Shown piece by piece: positions 1 through 9,366 of a stretch of 64,000 nt of DNA. Origin of the DNA: Sorghum bicolor (Eukaryota > Streptophyta > Magnoliopsida > Poales > Poaceae); NCBI RefSeq assembly GCF_000003195.3, contig NC_012871.2, forward strand, positions 43,690,434 to 43,754,433, in the 5' to 3' direction. The position numbers were made by a program, and so were the translations under genes. The notes beneath the pieces were generated by a model, which made no database searches, was not told the origin of the DNA, and worked only from the letters and a program-made list of their open reading frames with translations. The stretch's first letter is position 1; every line of letters begins with the position of its first letter.

Positions 1-273
1 CATTTCCTGTATTCTCGGGAAGTGGGCGGGCCATGCGGCGGATGCGGCGTTTCGGTTTACAATGATTATAGACAATTAATGCCGCGGAGTTTTCGTACCA
101 ATTGATGGTTTCCTTTTTCTCAAACCACGCAAAGGGCGGCTGCGCAGTTGCCAGGCGCAACTTTTCATGCGTCCATCTGACAACCCATCAGGAGGTCTCG
201 TCATGTCAACTTTAACTGAAAAGATCGTTTCAATAAAAAGAAGACAAATATGCCAGAGAGTCAACAATCCGAG

Positions 274-553
274 GACTGCACCGACCACCGAGCAATTGAT
301 GCTCGGGGACTGGTCGCCCAGTCCATCAGCTCGGAACTTCAAAGACTGCACCGACCACCGAGCACTCGACGCTCGGGGACTGGTCACCCAGTCTATTAGC
401 TCGGAACTTCAAGGACTGCACCGACCACCAAGCACTTGACGCTCGGGGACTGGTCGCCCAGTCTATCAGCTCGGAACTTCAAAGACTGCATCGACCACCG
501 AGCACTCGATGCTCGGGGACTGGTCGTACAGTATAGCAACGCAGAATTCTAAG
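274..553 (+). repeat. 70-bp minisatellite, four units
   Basis: Four near-identical 70-bp units start at 274, 344, 414 and 484, each opening with GACTGCACCGACCAC or a close variant. Each carries GCTCGGGGACTGG, which resembles the element's own polypurine tract (about 1102-1116). The last unit diverges in its second half. The equivalent array in E5 (56441-56650) has three units, so copy number varies between copies of the family. Confidence 0.92.
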
Positions 554-1116
554 GAGCGCACTTGGTGCTTGGGGACTGGTCGTCATACTATTATACACCC
601 GGGGACTGGTCGATTAGTCTATTCAATTGCAGACGGACTGGTAAATTCAATTTTTTAGACCTTGCTACAAGGCTCATACTTCGCCTTCCAGCAAGCTCGG
701 GGACTACATCGATACGATGCATCTGGCGATGCATCTCAGTTACAGAATTTCTTTTAGCACTTTTATTTTGACCCTGGCACCACGTGCCTATGTCACCTAC
801 TACCAGGCTCAGGGACTAAGTGGGCACACTTCACCTTGCGGTGAATATGCTTGCTTTTTTGATGTTTATACCTTTCAGAAAAGTAAAGTGGGCACACTTC
901 ACCAGGAAAGAAATCTTTTTTAATTTAGAGCACCATGCATTCTTCGAACAACTCGCTTCTTCGATGTCAATGTTGATCAACTGTCTTTTGAGTTGGTCAA
1001 AGAACCGTTGCAACTGTTTGGGCGACTTTCCTGCTTATTGAAGACGTCAAGCCTCACTGATCGAAGAAGCTCAAGACGGCGTGTTACATCACAATACATG
1101 GTGCTCGAGGACTAGC

Positions 1117-1576
1117 TGTGGGGGGATAGACCCCTATACCCTTACGGCTAGACATGGGCCAGGAGGCTTGGCCCATTACGAGACGAGTTCAAGGCTTGAT
1201 CCGACAGCCTGGAGTTTCGCGCAAGGAAGCAAGATGTGGAGATCAAGCAGGATTCTAGTCGGTTAGAATAGGAATTGATATCGAACTATCTATGACAATT
1301 GTAACCGACTAGGATTAGTTTCCAGATCTATAACCCTGCCCTTCAGACTATATAAGGAGAGGCAAGGGACCCCCCTAGGACATACGATTCTCTCAACACA
1401 AATCAATACAACCAGACACAGGACGTAGGTATTACGCCAACTCGGCGGCCGAACCTGGATAAAAAGCTTGTCCGTGTCTTGCGTCCCCATTGAGTTCGTA
1501 GTTTGCGCACCATCTACCGATAAACTACTACCGTGGGTATACCCCAAGGTAGACTGCCGACCAGCTTTCGTCGACA
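1117..1576 (+). repeat. 3' LTR of E1a
   Basis: 460 bp running from TGTGGGGGGATAG to TTTCGTCGACA, matching both E5 LTRs. A TATA box (TATATAA, 1349-1355) lies mid-LTR. The purine-rich GCTCGAGGACTAGC directly upstream is the polypurine-tract position. Confidence 0.93.
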
Positions 1577-1577
1577 G

Positions 1578-1958
1578 GCTGTATTTCCAACAGACCTCGA
1601 ATATGGGTCACCTCGACTTAAAACCTACAACGAATAGACAAACAAGGAAACTCGGGAGAATGCGATCGACCAGCTCGAGGAAGCTCAAGACATGGCCCTC
1701 CTCAACTCAGTAAGATACCAGCAGAAGCTTCGACGCTACCACGACAAACACATGCGCAAAAGAGACCTGAACGTGGGCGACCTCATCCTACATCGACGGC
1801 AAAGCAATCAACGACGCCACAAGCTGACTCCACCCTGGGAAGGCCCGTACATGGTGGCCGAGGTCTTGAAGCCAGGAACGTACAAGCTCACGGACAAAAA
1901 GGGTGTGGTCTTCAACAACGCATGGAACATCGAACAGCTACATTGCTTCTACCCCTAG
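1578..1958 (+). pseudogene. Integrase C-terminal fragment of a Tat-like Gypsy relic (E1b)
   Basis: The reading frame matches the end of RIRE2/Tat integrases. It opens with a GSPR motif, then an R-Y-H-rich helix, VGDLIL, PPWEGPYMV and the terminal NAWNIEQLHCFYP, followed by a stop at 1956-1958. This region binds DNA after the D,D,E catalytic core, and the core itself is missing. The E1a insertion cuts the gene at 1576/1577, and a TAG at 1635-1637 is in frame. Upstream pol would lie left of E1a, outside the window. It is a dead fragment; the family call comes from recognising the motifs, not from a search. Confidence 0.85.
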
Positions 1959-2520
1959 AGCTTTGAGGCTTTACATTCTCATGCGCATCTTGTACCATCG
2001 AAGCCCTATGAATGATTATGTGAATAAATGAAAGTACTTTTTTAAGTAATGCATGTTATTACCAGTTAAATCTCATCGCTAGGAGGAAGTCTCGACTATG
2101 ACCCATCATAGTTGAAACTCCCTCAGGGGCTAGCAGCGGGACCCCCCCCCACAAGCTCCTAAATCGAACGATTTTTCAAAAAGCTCAACATTATCTCTTC
2201 CCTTTCAAGCCCTAAGGAAACCTCGCACGATCGAGTAGTAAAGATGCCTCGAGCCCCTTAAGGGCCGAGGGACGTCGAGCCTGAGAATCCCTACGCCTCC
2301 GGGCTATGGTAACTCTACTCACTCCCTCACCCTTGAGGCAATCTAGGTCGTCATAACAAAAGATCGATCCAGGAACACAAACTTAGGAAACAAAGGAAAT
2401 TCGAGCATAAAAGCAACAAGAATATATAGAAACCACGAATTCCAAGGCCACTAAGGCCACAATGTTTAACACTAAGTATATTACAATGGGTCTAAGTACC
2501 TAGATTAGGCTCACAGGCCT
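1959..2520. other. Noncoding spacer of E1b
   Basis: This lies between the sense integrase stop and the antisense gene stop, at the same relative place as 52588-52867 in E5. I see no ORF of note. It has a C-rich run near 2142-2152 and A/T-rich text that could hold convergent 3' ends. Confidence 0.6.
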
Positions 2521-2565
2521 TTAGTCTTCACTTCTGCCTTCCCCACCGTCTTCCGTGCCCGCGCC
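2521..2565 (-). pseudogene. C-terminal end of the antisense gypsy-type gene of E1b, piece 1
   Basis: Read on the minus strand, 12418-12342 followed by 2565-2521 gives one open frame ending at a TAA (plus 2521-2523). The peptide is acidic (KLFEPEV, then a G/E/D-rich tail). It resembles the C-terminus of the antisense 'putative gypsy type transposon' proteins of grass Tat elements. The E2 insertion, with its GCGCC duplication, splits it. Only the tail remains, so it is not functional. Confidence 0.65.
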
Positions 2566-4156
2566 TGTTGACGGTGGATATACCATAGAAATCCACATAC
2601 AAAACACCGTCAACATGCCTCGGTTGCAAGGGGAAATGACATGACATGAACATATTTTATCCATAACTAGTTCCACTTGTACTCTTAGCTTGTTTATGCA
2701 GGAACAACAAATTCAAGACATTATTTGACAAAGCCAACATCAGAATCATCAAGAGGAGATCGAGGGGACAACAGGTGACACCCTGGGCCCACAGGGAGGG
2801 GGTCGCCCGACCCCTCTTTGGTGGGACCCAGGTGTGCCACCTACTCCACCGACATAAGGGACCATTGTGGACACTGCTGGTGGGCCCAGGTGGTCAGGAG
2901 TGGGGTCGCCCGACCCCACATGTAAGGCGGTTTCAGGGTCGGTGGCCTCCCACCGACCTTCCCCACATGTCTCACGTGTTGGTTTGCCCCTGCCGTTGAT
3001 CAAATGGCGGTTGTGAAGTCGGTTTGATCCAAGGGTGGAGAGGCATGATCACACGGATCGATGACGTGGCGGTGGAGTAGCCCCTACTCCACCTCTCCCT
3101 ATAAATAGAGGCTGATTTCACCCTTCCAAGGCATGATGAATTCAAGGTTCAAGTGATCCAAGCTAGATACAAGTGAGTAGTAGTAGTGGTAGTCTAGTGT
3201 GGGAGTTAGAGTTGAGTCGAGCGAAGCTCGGGGTCTCCGGAGTCGTCTTCTGGAGAGTCTGGTATAGCTCTTGTATCTTTTCTCCTGTAAGACTTGTTTT
3301 CTTAATATATTCTCTTTCTACTTTTCTAAGTATTACTTTGTGCAATATTATTCTTGCAATAGTATTGTAGTGTTCTATCTTGTCCTTTAGTAGTTACATA
3401 TTAGATTGTGATCCTGTAACAAGCTCGTGGCTGTTTCCCATCGCCTTTAGCAAGGTGCTATAGTTGTTTGATCGCAGCTACAGTAGTGAGAGTTAGCGTA
3501 AGCGCGGTGCTTAGGCTAGGTCTTGCCTTTGGGTGTCGCTGGCTCGGACGGAAAGTAGGGGCGCACTCCCTAGTAGGTGACAGATCGTGGGCGGCATTAG
3601 GTTCTCCTCACGTACGAGCTAGTTCTTAAAAGATAAGGCGTCCATAAGCCCAATAGTCGCTTTCGGTAAGGGGTTAGGTGAAAAACCTTTTAAGCGTCTT
3701 ACCAGCTCGGCTATCCCTGGCAGCCATTAGTAAGGTATCAATCTAGTGTGTCTCTGCTATTTGATTAAGATTAGTTCACGAGAGTAGAATTAGATATCCT
3801 AGGAACCTGTACTCACTCGTTGTCCTCCCACCTAGCTACTCTACTCTAGTTATCTTGTAGTTATCCTTTTTGATTATCTCTGGATCATCATCATCCCTTC
3901 CTTCACCTTTCGTTACCACCACTCTGCACTAGTTGTAACTAAGTTGAGATAGGATCTCTTTTCTTACAAGCATTTCTAGCTATTGCTTTCCCTTGGGAAA
4001 ATATAAATTACGATACCTTGGAATACTCCCGGGTGAAGTGCTACAGCGGTACCTTCTGTGCGCTTGCGGAATTATCCAATAGTTAATAGAGTTACCACAC
4101 CAGGCACTTCTGGCGCCATCACCGATATCCGGTGGTTGCGTTAAGAAGTGCCAACA
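2566..4156 (+). repeat. 5' LTR of E2
   Basis: The ends are TGTTGACGGTGG and AGTGCCAACA. The TATA box TATAAATA is at 3100-3107. Two GGGGTCG-CC-CGACCCC inverted repeats (2799-2814, 2902-2917) lie upstream of it in U3. A nested hairpin occupies the 3' end (4103-4152). Confidence 0.95.
3100..3107 (+). promoter_or_regulatory. TATA box of the E2 5' LTR
   Basis: TATAAATA sits about 535 bp into the LTR, after a GC-rich U3 with palindromes, and is the likely core promoter for E2 RNA. The same box is at 11280-11287 in the 3' LTR. Confidence 0.75.
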
Positions 4157-4164
4157 AGCATTTC

Positions 4165-4182
4165 TGGCGCCGTTGCCGGGGA
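4165..4182 (+). other. Primer-binding site of E2 (tRNA-Asp type)
   Basis: TGGCGCCGTTGCCGGGGA, eight bases after the 5' LTR, is fully complementary to the 3' end of plant tRNA-Asp(GUC) as I recall that tRNA. Athila-like Gypsy elements use this primer. Confidence 0.85.
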
Positions 4183-4311
4183 AAGCATAGCCTAGAAATC
4201 TTAGTAAGAACGAATCCGAAAAAAAAATATATCATCAACTTAGTATCAATTAGTTGTAGGGGGGGTTTACCCCTTGCCTTTGTTTCTCTATATTGTGAAG
4301 CAGGGCATTGT

Positions 4312-6573
4312 ATGAGTGAGTTCCAATTCAAGGCCACATTAGAAAATCCTGAGACATCCCGACAGAGTCCTAGACACCGTCTAGTAACTTATCGGAGATC
4401 CAGCTCATACTTGAATTCACTCAAGGAAGGAGGCTTAGCACCGACACTCTACCAGTCAATGGCTTCCTCATCAATCTCCGACTTCTCATCTCCATCAGTT
4501 GCCCATGTTACCATTGGACCGAGGGTGGAGGTCGAAGATGTCGACTTTGAGATTAAGCCATCACTTATCACTATGGTGCAAGCAAGTACATTTAGTGGGA
4601 AGCCACATGAAGATGCAAATGCACATCTCCAACACTTTTTGGAAGTGTGTAGCACTATTGCCATCAGAGGGGTAACGGCCGACGCCATCCGCCTTCGCCT
4701 ATTCCCATTCTCATTGTTTGGGAAGGCAAAGCAATGGTTTTTCGCTCAACCCGATGATGTCAACACCTGGAGAAGATGTGCCAATGCATTTCTCAAGAAA
4801 TTCTTCCCAATGGGCAAGACATCTGCTCTGAGGGCAAAGATTTCAAGCTTCCAACAGAAGGCAGACGAGACTATTCCCGAAGCATGGGAACGTCTCCAGG
4901 AGTACATTCAAGAGTGTCCACATCATGGAATTAAAGAGTGGCTCCTGATTCAAGGTTTCTACCATGGGCTGACTCCAGTAGCTCGTAGCCACCTTGATGC
5001 CGCCGCAAGAGGAGCGTTTACCTCCCTCAATGTCACTCAAGCTAAAACTCTCATTGAGAACATAGTGACAAATCAAACATGGAGAGAAGAACGCCCTCAA
5101 CTCAAGAAGAGAAGCACGAAAACCATTGAAGAGGTAAATGAAATATCTCACAAGATGGAGTTCTTGTTGAAGAAGTTGGATGAACGAGCCAAGGTAAAGA
5201 AAGATCGAGAGGCCATCCAACAATATGCCACTGCACGTGCGAACCAACGGAGCAGGGTGCAAAATGCAAGCCATGAAGCTGTGCAATCCTTCAACAATGG
5301 ACGACCAACTTCGCGCTTCCAGGGCCAAGGTAACTCTAGTAACTCTAACTGGCTTTCACTTAAAGAACTTGTCATTAATCAAGCTAAAATCAATGAAAGC
5401 ATGAACAAAAGATTGTTAGCTAGTGACAAGACTCTTGAATCATTAACTGCTAAAATGGATTCCCTTGTTTCTTCTGTTAAGGACCAATTAAACTTTAATA
5501 AAATTTTAGAGTCTCAAATAGCACAAATTGCTGCTACTGTTCCTTCTTCTGTAAATTCTTGCAATATCTTTAATGTGACCACGAGAGGGGGTAAGACCAC
5601 TCGTGATCCACCATATCCTGACATGACAAAAAAGACTGCAAGAAAAGATAAGGAAGTTGAGGAAGACAAGGAAGAAGCACCATCTAAGCAGGAAAACACC
5701 AAGTTCTATGGAAAGACAGCTCCGCACGAGTTCTACGACACCAACATTCTGCTGCCATTTCCAAGAACAAGGAAGCCAACCACCGATGAACAATTCGGGA
5801 AGTTTGTTGAGGTAATTCGGCAATTATATGTCAATATTCCACTACTTGATGCAATGCAGGTTCCAACCTATGCCAAGTATTTGAGAGACATCCTCAACAA
5901 CAAACGCCCGCTGCCTACAACTGAGGTGATTAAGCTAACAGAAGAATGCAGCGCGGCGATACTAAACCAACTACCAGAAAAGAAGAAGGACCCTGGATGT
6001 CCTACCATCGACTGCTCCATTGGGACACATCACTTCGAGCATGCACTGTGCGACTTGGGAGCAAGTGTCAGTGTCATGCCAAAGGTAATATTTGATAAAC
6101 TAACCCATGCTGTTTTGTCCCCTACATCAATACATTTGCAGTTAGCGGATCAGTCAATTCGCCATCCTGCGGGGGTAGCTGAGAATATCCCCGTAAAGAT
6201 ACGCGAGTTCCTGGTCCCTGTGGATTTCGTGGTACTCGACATGGAGGTGGATGAAAAGACTCCACTTATCCTGGGAAGACCATTTCTCAGCACTGCTAAT
6301 GCACATATTGACGTTGGAGCCGGAGAAATTCAATTTACAATCAATGGGGCCCAGGAGAAGTTCAACTTCAAACCAAAGGTAGTGCAATGCTCACTAATCT
6401 TGGCAGTGGATGTGGCAACCGTCACATTCATAACTAGGCCAAAGAAAAAGACCAATCCAACGCCAAGAGCAAAGAGCAAGAAAATATGGAAGAAGAAGGT
6501 AATACAACCGATGACACCTCCGAAGAAAATTTCTGTATCAACTCAAGGAGGAGGTCCTGTTCTAAGGACCTGA
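4312..6573 (+). CDS. Gag-protease polyprotein of E2
   Basis: About 753 aa and open throughout. The frame is also open upstream into the LTR, but the ATG at 4312 is the first one after the primer-binding site that leads into recognisable Gag. An acidic N-terminus is followed by the Ty3-type gag capsid domain (HLQHFLEVC, LRLFPFSLFGKAKQWF, PMGKTSALRAK, residues about 100-290) and coiled-coil linkers. A retropepsin-like domain follows (CDLGASVSVMP near residue 580, LILGRPFLST near 650), then a lysine-rich tail. The active-site triplet is D-L-G, which is usual in Athila-type proteins rather than D-S/T-G. No CCHC zinc knuckle is visible. The protein would form the capsid. Nothing downstream supplies pol, so the element depends on others to replicate. 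Confidence 0.85.
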   Translation: MSEFQFKATLENPETSRQSPRHRLVTYRRSSSYLNSLKEGGLAPTLYQSMASSSISDFSSPSVAHVTIGPRVEVEDVDFEIKPSLITMVQASTFSGKPHEDANAHLQHFLEVCSTIAIRGVTADAIRLRLFPFSLFGKAKQWFFAQPDDVNTWRRCANAFLKKFFPMGKTSALRAKISSFQQKADETIPEAWERLQEYIQECPHHGIKEWLLIQGFYHGLTPVARSHLDAAARGAFTSLNVTQAKTLIENIVTNQTWREERPQLKKRSTKTIEEVNEISHKMEFLLKKLDERAKVKKDREAIQQYATARANQRSRVQNASHEAVQSFNNGRPTSRFQGQGNSSNSNWLSLKELVINQAKINESMNKRLLASDKTLESLTAKMDSLVSSVKDQLNFNKILESQIAQIAATVPSSVNSCNIFNVTTRGGKTTRDPPYPDMTKKTARKDKEVEEDKEEAPSKQENTKFYGKTAPHEFYDTNILLPFPRTRKPTTDEQFGKFVEVIRQLYVNIPLLDAMQVPTYAKYLRDILNNKRPLPTTEVIKLTEECSAAILNQLPEKKKDPGCPTIDCSIGTHHFEHALCDLGASVSVMPKVIFDKLTHAVLSPTSIHLQLADQSIRHPAGVAENIPVKIREFLVPVDFVVLDMEVDEKTPLILGRPFLSTANAHIDVGAGEIQFTINGAQEKFNFKPKVVQCSLILAVDVATVTFITRPKKKTNPTPRAKSKKIWKKKVIQPMTPPKKISVSTQGGGPVLRT

Positions 6574-7847
6574 GGTAACAGCTCTTCCATCAAGGTAAGC
6601 CCACTGACCTTTAACTTTAAGTTACTTATTAAACTTCCTTCATCTTTTCCAACCCTTCTATCAACTTGAGTTAAGACAAGTAAAGTAAAAATAAAAACTC
6701 ACTGAGCAAGGTGGACACCAGGTGGGGCCCAAAGGGGGGTCGCCCGACCCCACTTTGGTGGCCCCCACCTATCATCTCGTGTCCTTTGCCACTTCCTGTC
6801 ATGACATGCTATGCTCCATTCAAGAAAACACCAAAACATTACCATGTCAACTCATGTAATCCCACTTGATCAACGAATTGAACCGTGCATGAGAATTCTC
6901 TAACTCTTTCATCTATTTTTCTTGCATGTGCTTGTTCTGTTACTAGTGTAGTGTGTCCAGCATTACTCAAGAGTGAGAGGAGGGGTCGGCCGACCCCATG
7001 GTTGGCCCCACTTCCTCCCCTCCTCTGGTGTATGGCAGCACAAGTAATGTAGGGAGAGTGAGTATAGAAATAAAGACTCATAAACATCAACACTCACCCT
7101 AGGAGCTAGAGTTTCTAGTTCTCATCCCCTGCTTCCACTAAAACGTAAGTGAAATTAGGAGACACTGCTAACTTAACAAAAACCATCTTCTTCTTTCTAA
7201 AGTCACTTAAGCAACCTCTAGACAAATCACTCTTGCTAAGTATGGGAAAGATACTTGCTTAAAGCCTTAAGTAAATCAACATTTTGAGAAGCTCATCCCG
7301 TGAAGCATCTCATGAGCAAACATCCACCCATCTAGTCTTGTCTTGTTCCCTCCTTTCTCTTTCACCACATTCCAAGAAGAGATTCTTTGAGAAAACATCC
7401 AAAAGAAAGGAGAGAGTGAGTGGAGATGGGGAACCAGCCATGGCACACATTCATCATCAATCTGGTGAACAGCTAGCGCAAAGAGGAGGTGGTGATGGGG
7501 TCGCCTGACCCCCTCCCTGCAGCATTTCTTATTTCTTTCTTTCCCATCCATCTTTCCTTGACACAAGGTGTTGGCCATTTGTGGTTTCGTGGAAAAAGAG
7601 GGGTCGGCCGACCCTGACAAAGTGCCCTCTGCACTTGTCCTCTCTTCAATCCACTCACTCATTCACTCACAACCACTTTCCTCTACTAGCAACTCAAGAA
7701 AATCATCAACACTCTTCCTTTCACTTTCCCTATTGCTCAAGTGTTCACCCGTCGAGAAATCAAGAGAGGTAATCAGCCGGTAAGAAGAGTTAAAATCTAA
7801 ACTAACCTCTCTGGTGGAAGTGGTGTTCGTTATTTTCTTGATCTAGC
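6574..7847. other. Noncoding spacer of E2 with palindromes
   Basis: There is no convincing ORF across 1.27 kb where pol would normally sit. It holds four GGGGTCG/CGACCCC-type inverted repeats (6736-6751, 6982-6997, 7497-7512, 7600-7615). Donor-like GGTAAG or CGTAAG strings (near 6590 and 7143) suggest possible splicing to express the downstream gene. Confidence 0.7.
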
Positions 7848-9366
7848 ATGAAGAATCCACTCAAGAACATAGGGAAGAAAGTGCGTGGAGCGTTTAGCAG
7901 AAGCTCATCAAGGCGCTCCCATGGCACCATGAGTTCGGTAGAAGAGTACTCCTCTCATCAGGGACTTCCCTCTGAGACTCATGAGGAGCAAGAGCATGAG
8001 GCCATGCCACAGCAAACACCACCTAATGAAGAAGCAGCACCTCTACGGATGCAAGATATAGAGACCGGACTTTTGCTCACCGTAGAAGAAATGGAGAAGC
8101 TTAACCATCTACGCCACCGTGAATTCAAGCATACCAATGTAATTGACCCTAAATTCCTCAAAGACACAGGTATGTATGAGGAATTCTTTGATGTCTTTGC
8201 TGCAATAGGATGGGGTGAATTTTGGGACTTTTCGGAACACCTAGGTAGCAAGATTCTCACTCTAGAATTTTTGAGCACCGTAAGGGTAACCGAAACAACC
8301 ATTTACTTTCGCCTAAGAAACCAAGATTATGATTTCACATGGGACCATCTAGCTGCATGTTTAGGCTTTTATGAATTTTAAAACCAACGTAGAAGTTGCC
8401 ACAAGGGGTTTTAATAGACAAGAATTTTGGCATGAAATAACTGGGGAGAATCTAATTGGAAATACTTACCCACGTACTAGCCATATCTGCCATCCCACAC
8501 TACGGTTCATGCACAAATGGATAGGCATCACTCTATTCCCTAGAGATGACATTCGGATTGTGCGGGAAATTGATAATAGAATTCTATATGCCATGGTGAA
8601 TAGAATTCGTATTGCACCGGTAAAAGCCATGGTACATCATTGGATCACTATAGCACGGAAGAATGACCCAATTGAGTTCACCTCTATAATTACAAAATTG
8701 TATGATTACATTTTGATCCTTGATGACACCATCCAGTACATACCCACTCCTAGAACTGTGTTAGGAAAATATCATTTCATTCAAGCAAAAGTAATTACGC
8801 GTGGCCCCAATGACACAATTGAATTTATATTGCGTAAATCAAATGCAAGACTCATTTTGCCACAACCAGAGTTAAAATTATACGGGGGCCACCCGTTAAT
8901 GCCTAATGTTCCTGGAGTTGGAGGACGTAGAAGTTTTGCAGGGCCATTCACACGTGGACAGTCACGAGCTGAACAGCAAGATGATTCAGATAATGAGGGC
9001 ACTTCCAATGCCATGCACACCTCCGGGACGGGGAGGAGACGTAGTGCCCGGTTGTCTCTTTCTTCTTCGCAGGAGATTGGAAACCGCAGTCACCGTCATG
9101 ACATGGAGCTACTCAGATCAGGTATGGCTACATTGCGTACTAACCATGAAGCCATTCACACTGCCACTGTGGAAACCCAACAACAAATCCAAAATTTTGA
9201 GGAGAGCAGCAATAGAAACTGGTGCCAAGCCTACACATCATATCACCTGCCCGTACCACCATACATTCCTCAACCACCACATGCATATCCACCTCCTCCT
9301 GCACAATATCCTCCACAGCAATATCCTCCACCATATCCACCATATCCATCGTATCCACCCCAGTGA
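7848..9366 (+). pseudogene. ATHILA-ORF1-like gene of E2, with one frameshift
   Basis: Two overlapping ORFs (7848-8381 and 8371-9366) form one protein of about 505 aa, with a +1 frame change at 8371-8381. The N-terminus is basic and serine-rich. The middle (WDFSEHLG, FTWDHLAACLGF, then in the second ORF LRFMHKWIGITLF) resembles the ATHILA ORF-1 family of plant Gypsy elements. The C-terminus (about 9240-9366) is a P/Y/Q-rich repeat tract with no membrane segment. In Athila elements a gene at this 3' position is often called env-like; its function is unknown and I assign none. The frameshift could be a mutation, or less likely a +1 recoding site (TTT TAA). Confidence 0.7.

Larger units (their letters stand above)
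1..1576 (+). mobile_element. E1a: 3' end of a RIRE2/Tat-like Gypsy element (cut by the window edge)
   Basis: Bases 1-1576 align almost base for base with 56168-57673, the 3' end of complete element E5. The 70-bp length difference equals one minisatellite unit. It comprises the noncoding 3' internal region (1-1116) and a full 460-bp 3' LTR (1117-1576). The 5' side lies outside the window. The flanking sequence after 1576 begins GGCTG, but a TSD cannot be tested. The LTR differs from the E5 LTRs at about seven sites, so this is a separate insertion of the same family. It interrupts the integrase of relic E1b. Confidence 0.9.
1577..2565 (+). mobile_element. E1b: relic of a Tat-like Gypsy element, left piece
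   Basis: This is the oldest layer visible at the left. It contains the integrase tail (to 1958), a noncoding spacer (1959-2520) and the end of an antisense gene (2521-2565). It resumes at 12342 after element E2 and ends at 12418, where the SIRE-type element begins. No LTR of E1b is visible. Confidence 0.8.

Noticed and set aside
1..1576. Segmental duplication linking the left edge to 56168-57673
   Set aside because: The match stops exactly at an LTR end, and internal differences fit two separate insertions of one retrotransposon family.
2749..3003. 84-aa minus ORF and 74-aa plus ORF in the E2 LTR (also 10929-11179)
   Set aside because: They overlap each other in U3 with the palindromes and lie upstream of TATA, and they have no protein resemblance. 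LTR duplication explains why they recur.
4119..4337. Extension of the E2 gag frame upstream into the LTR and primer-binding site
   Set aside because: The frame is open by chance to 4132, but a start inside the LTR would cross the primer site. I chose ATG 4312.
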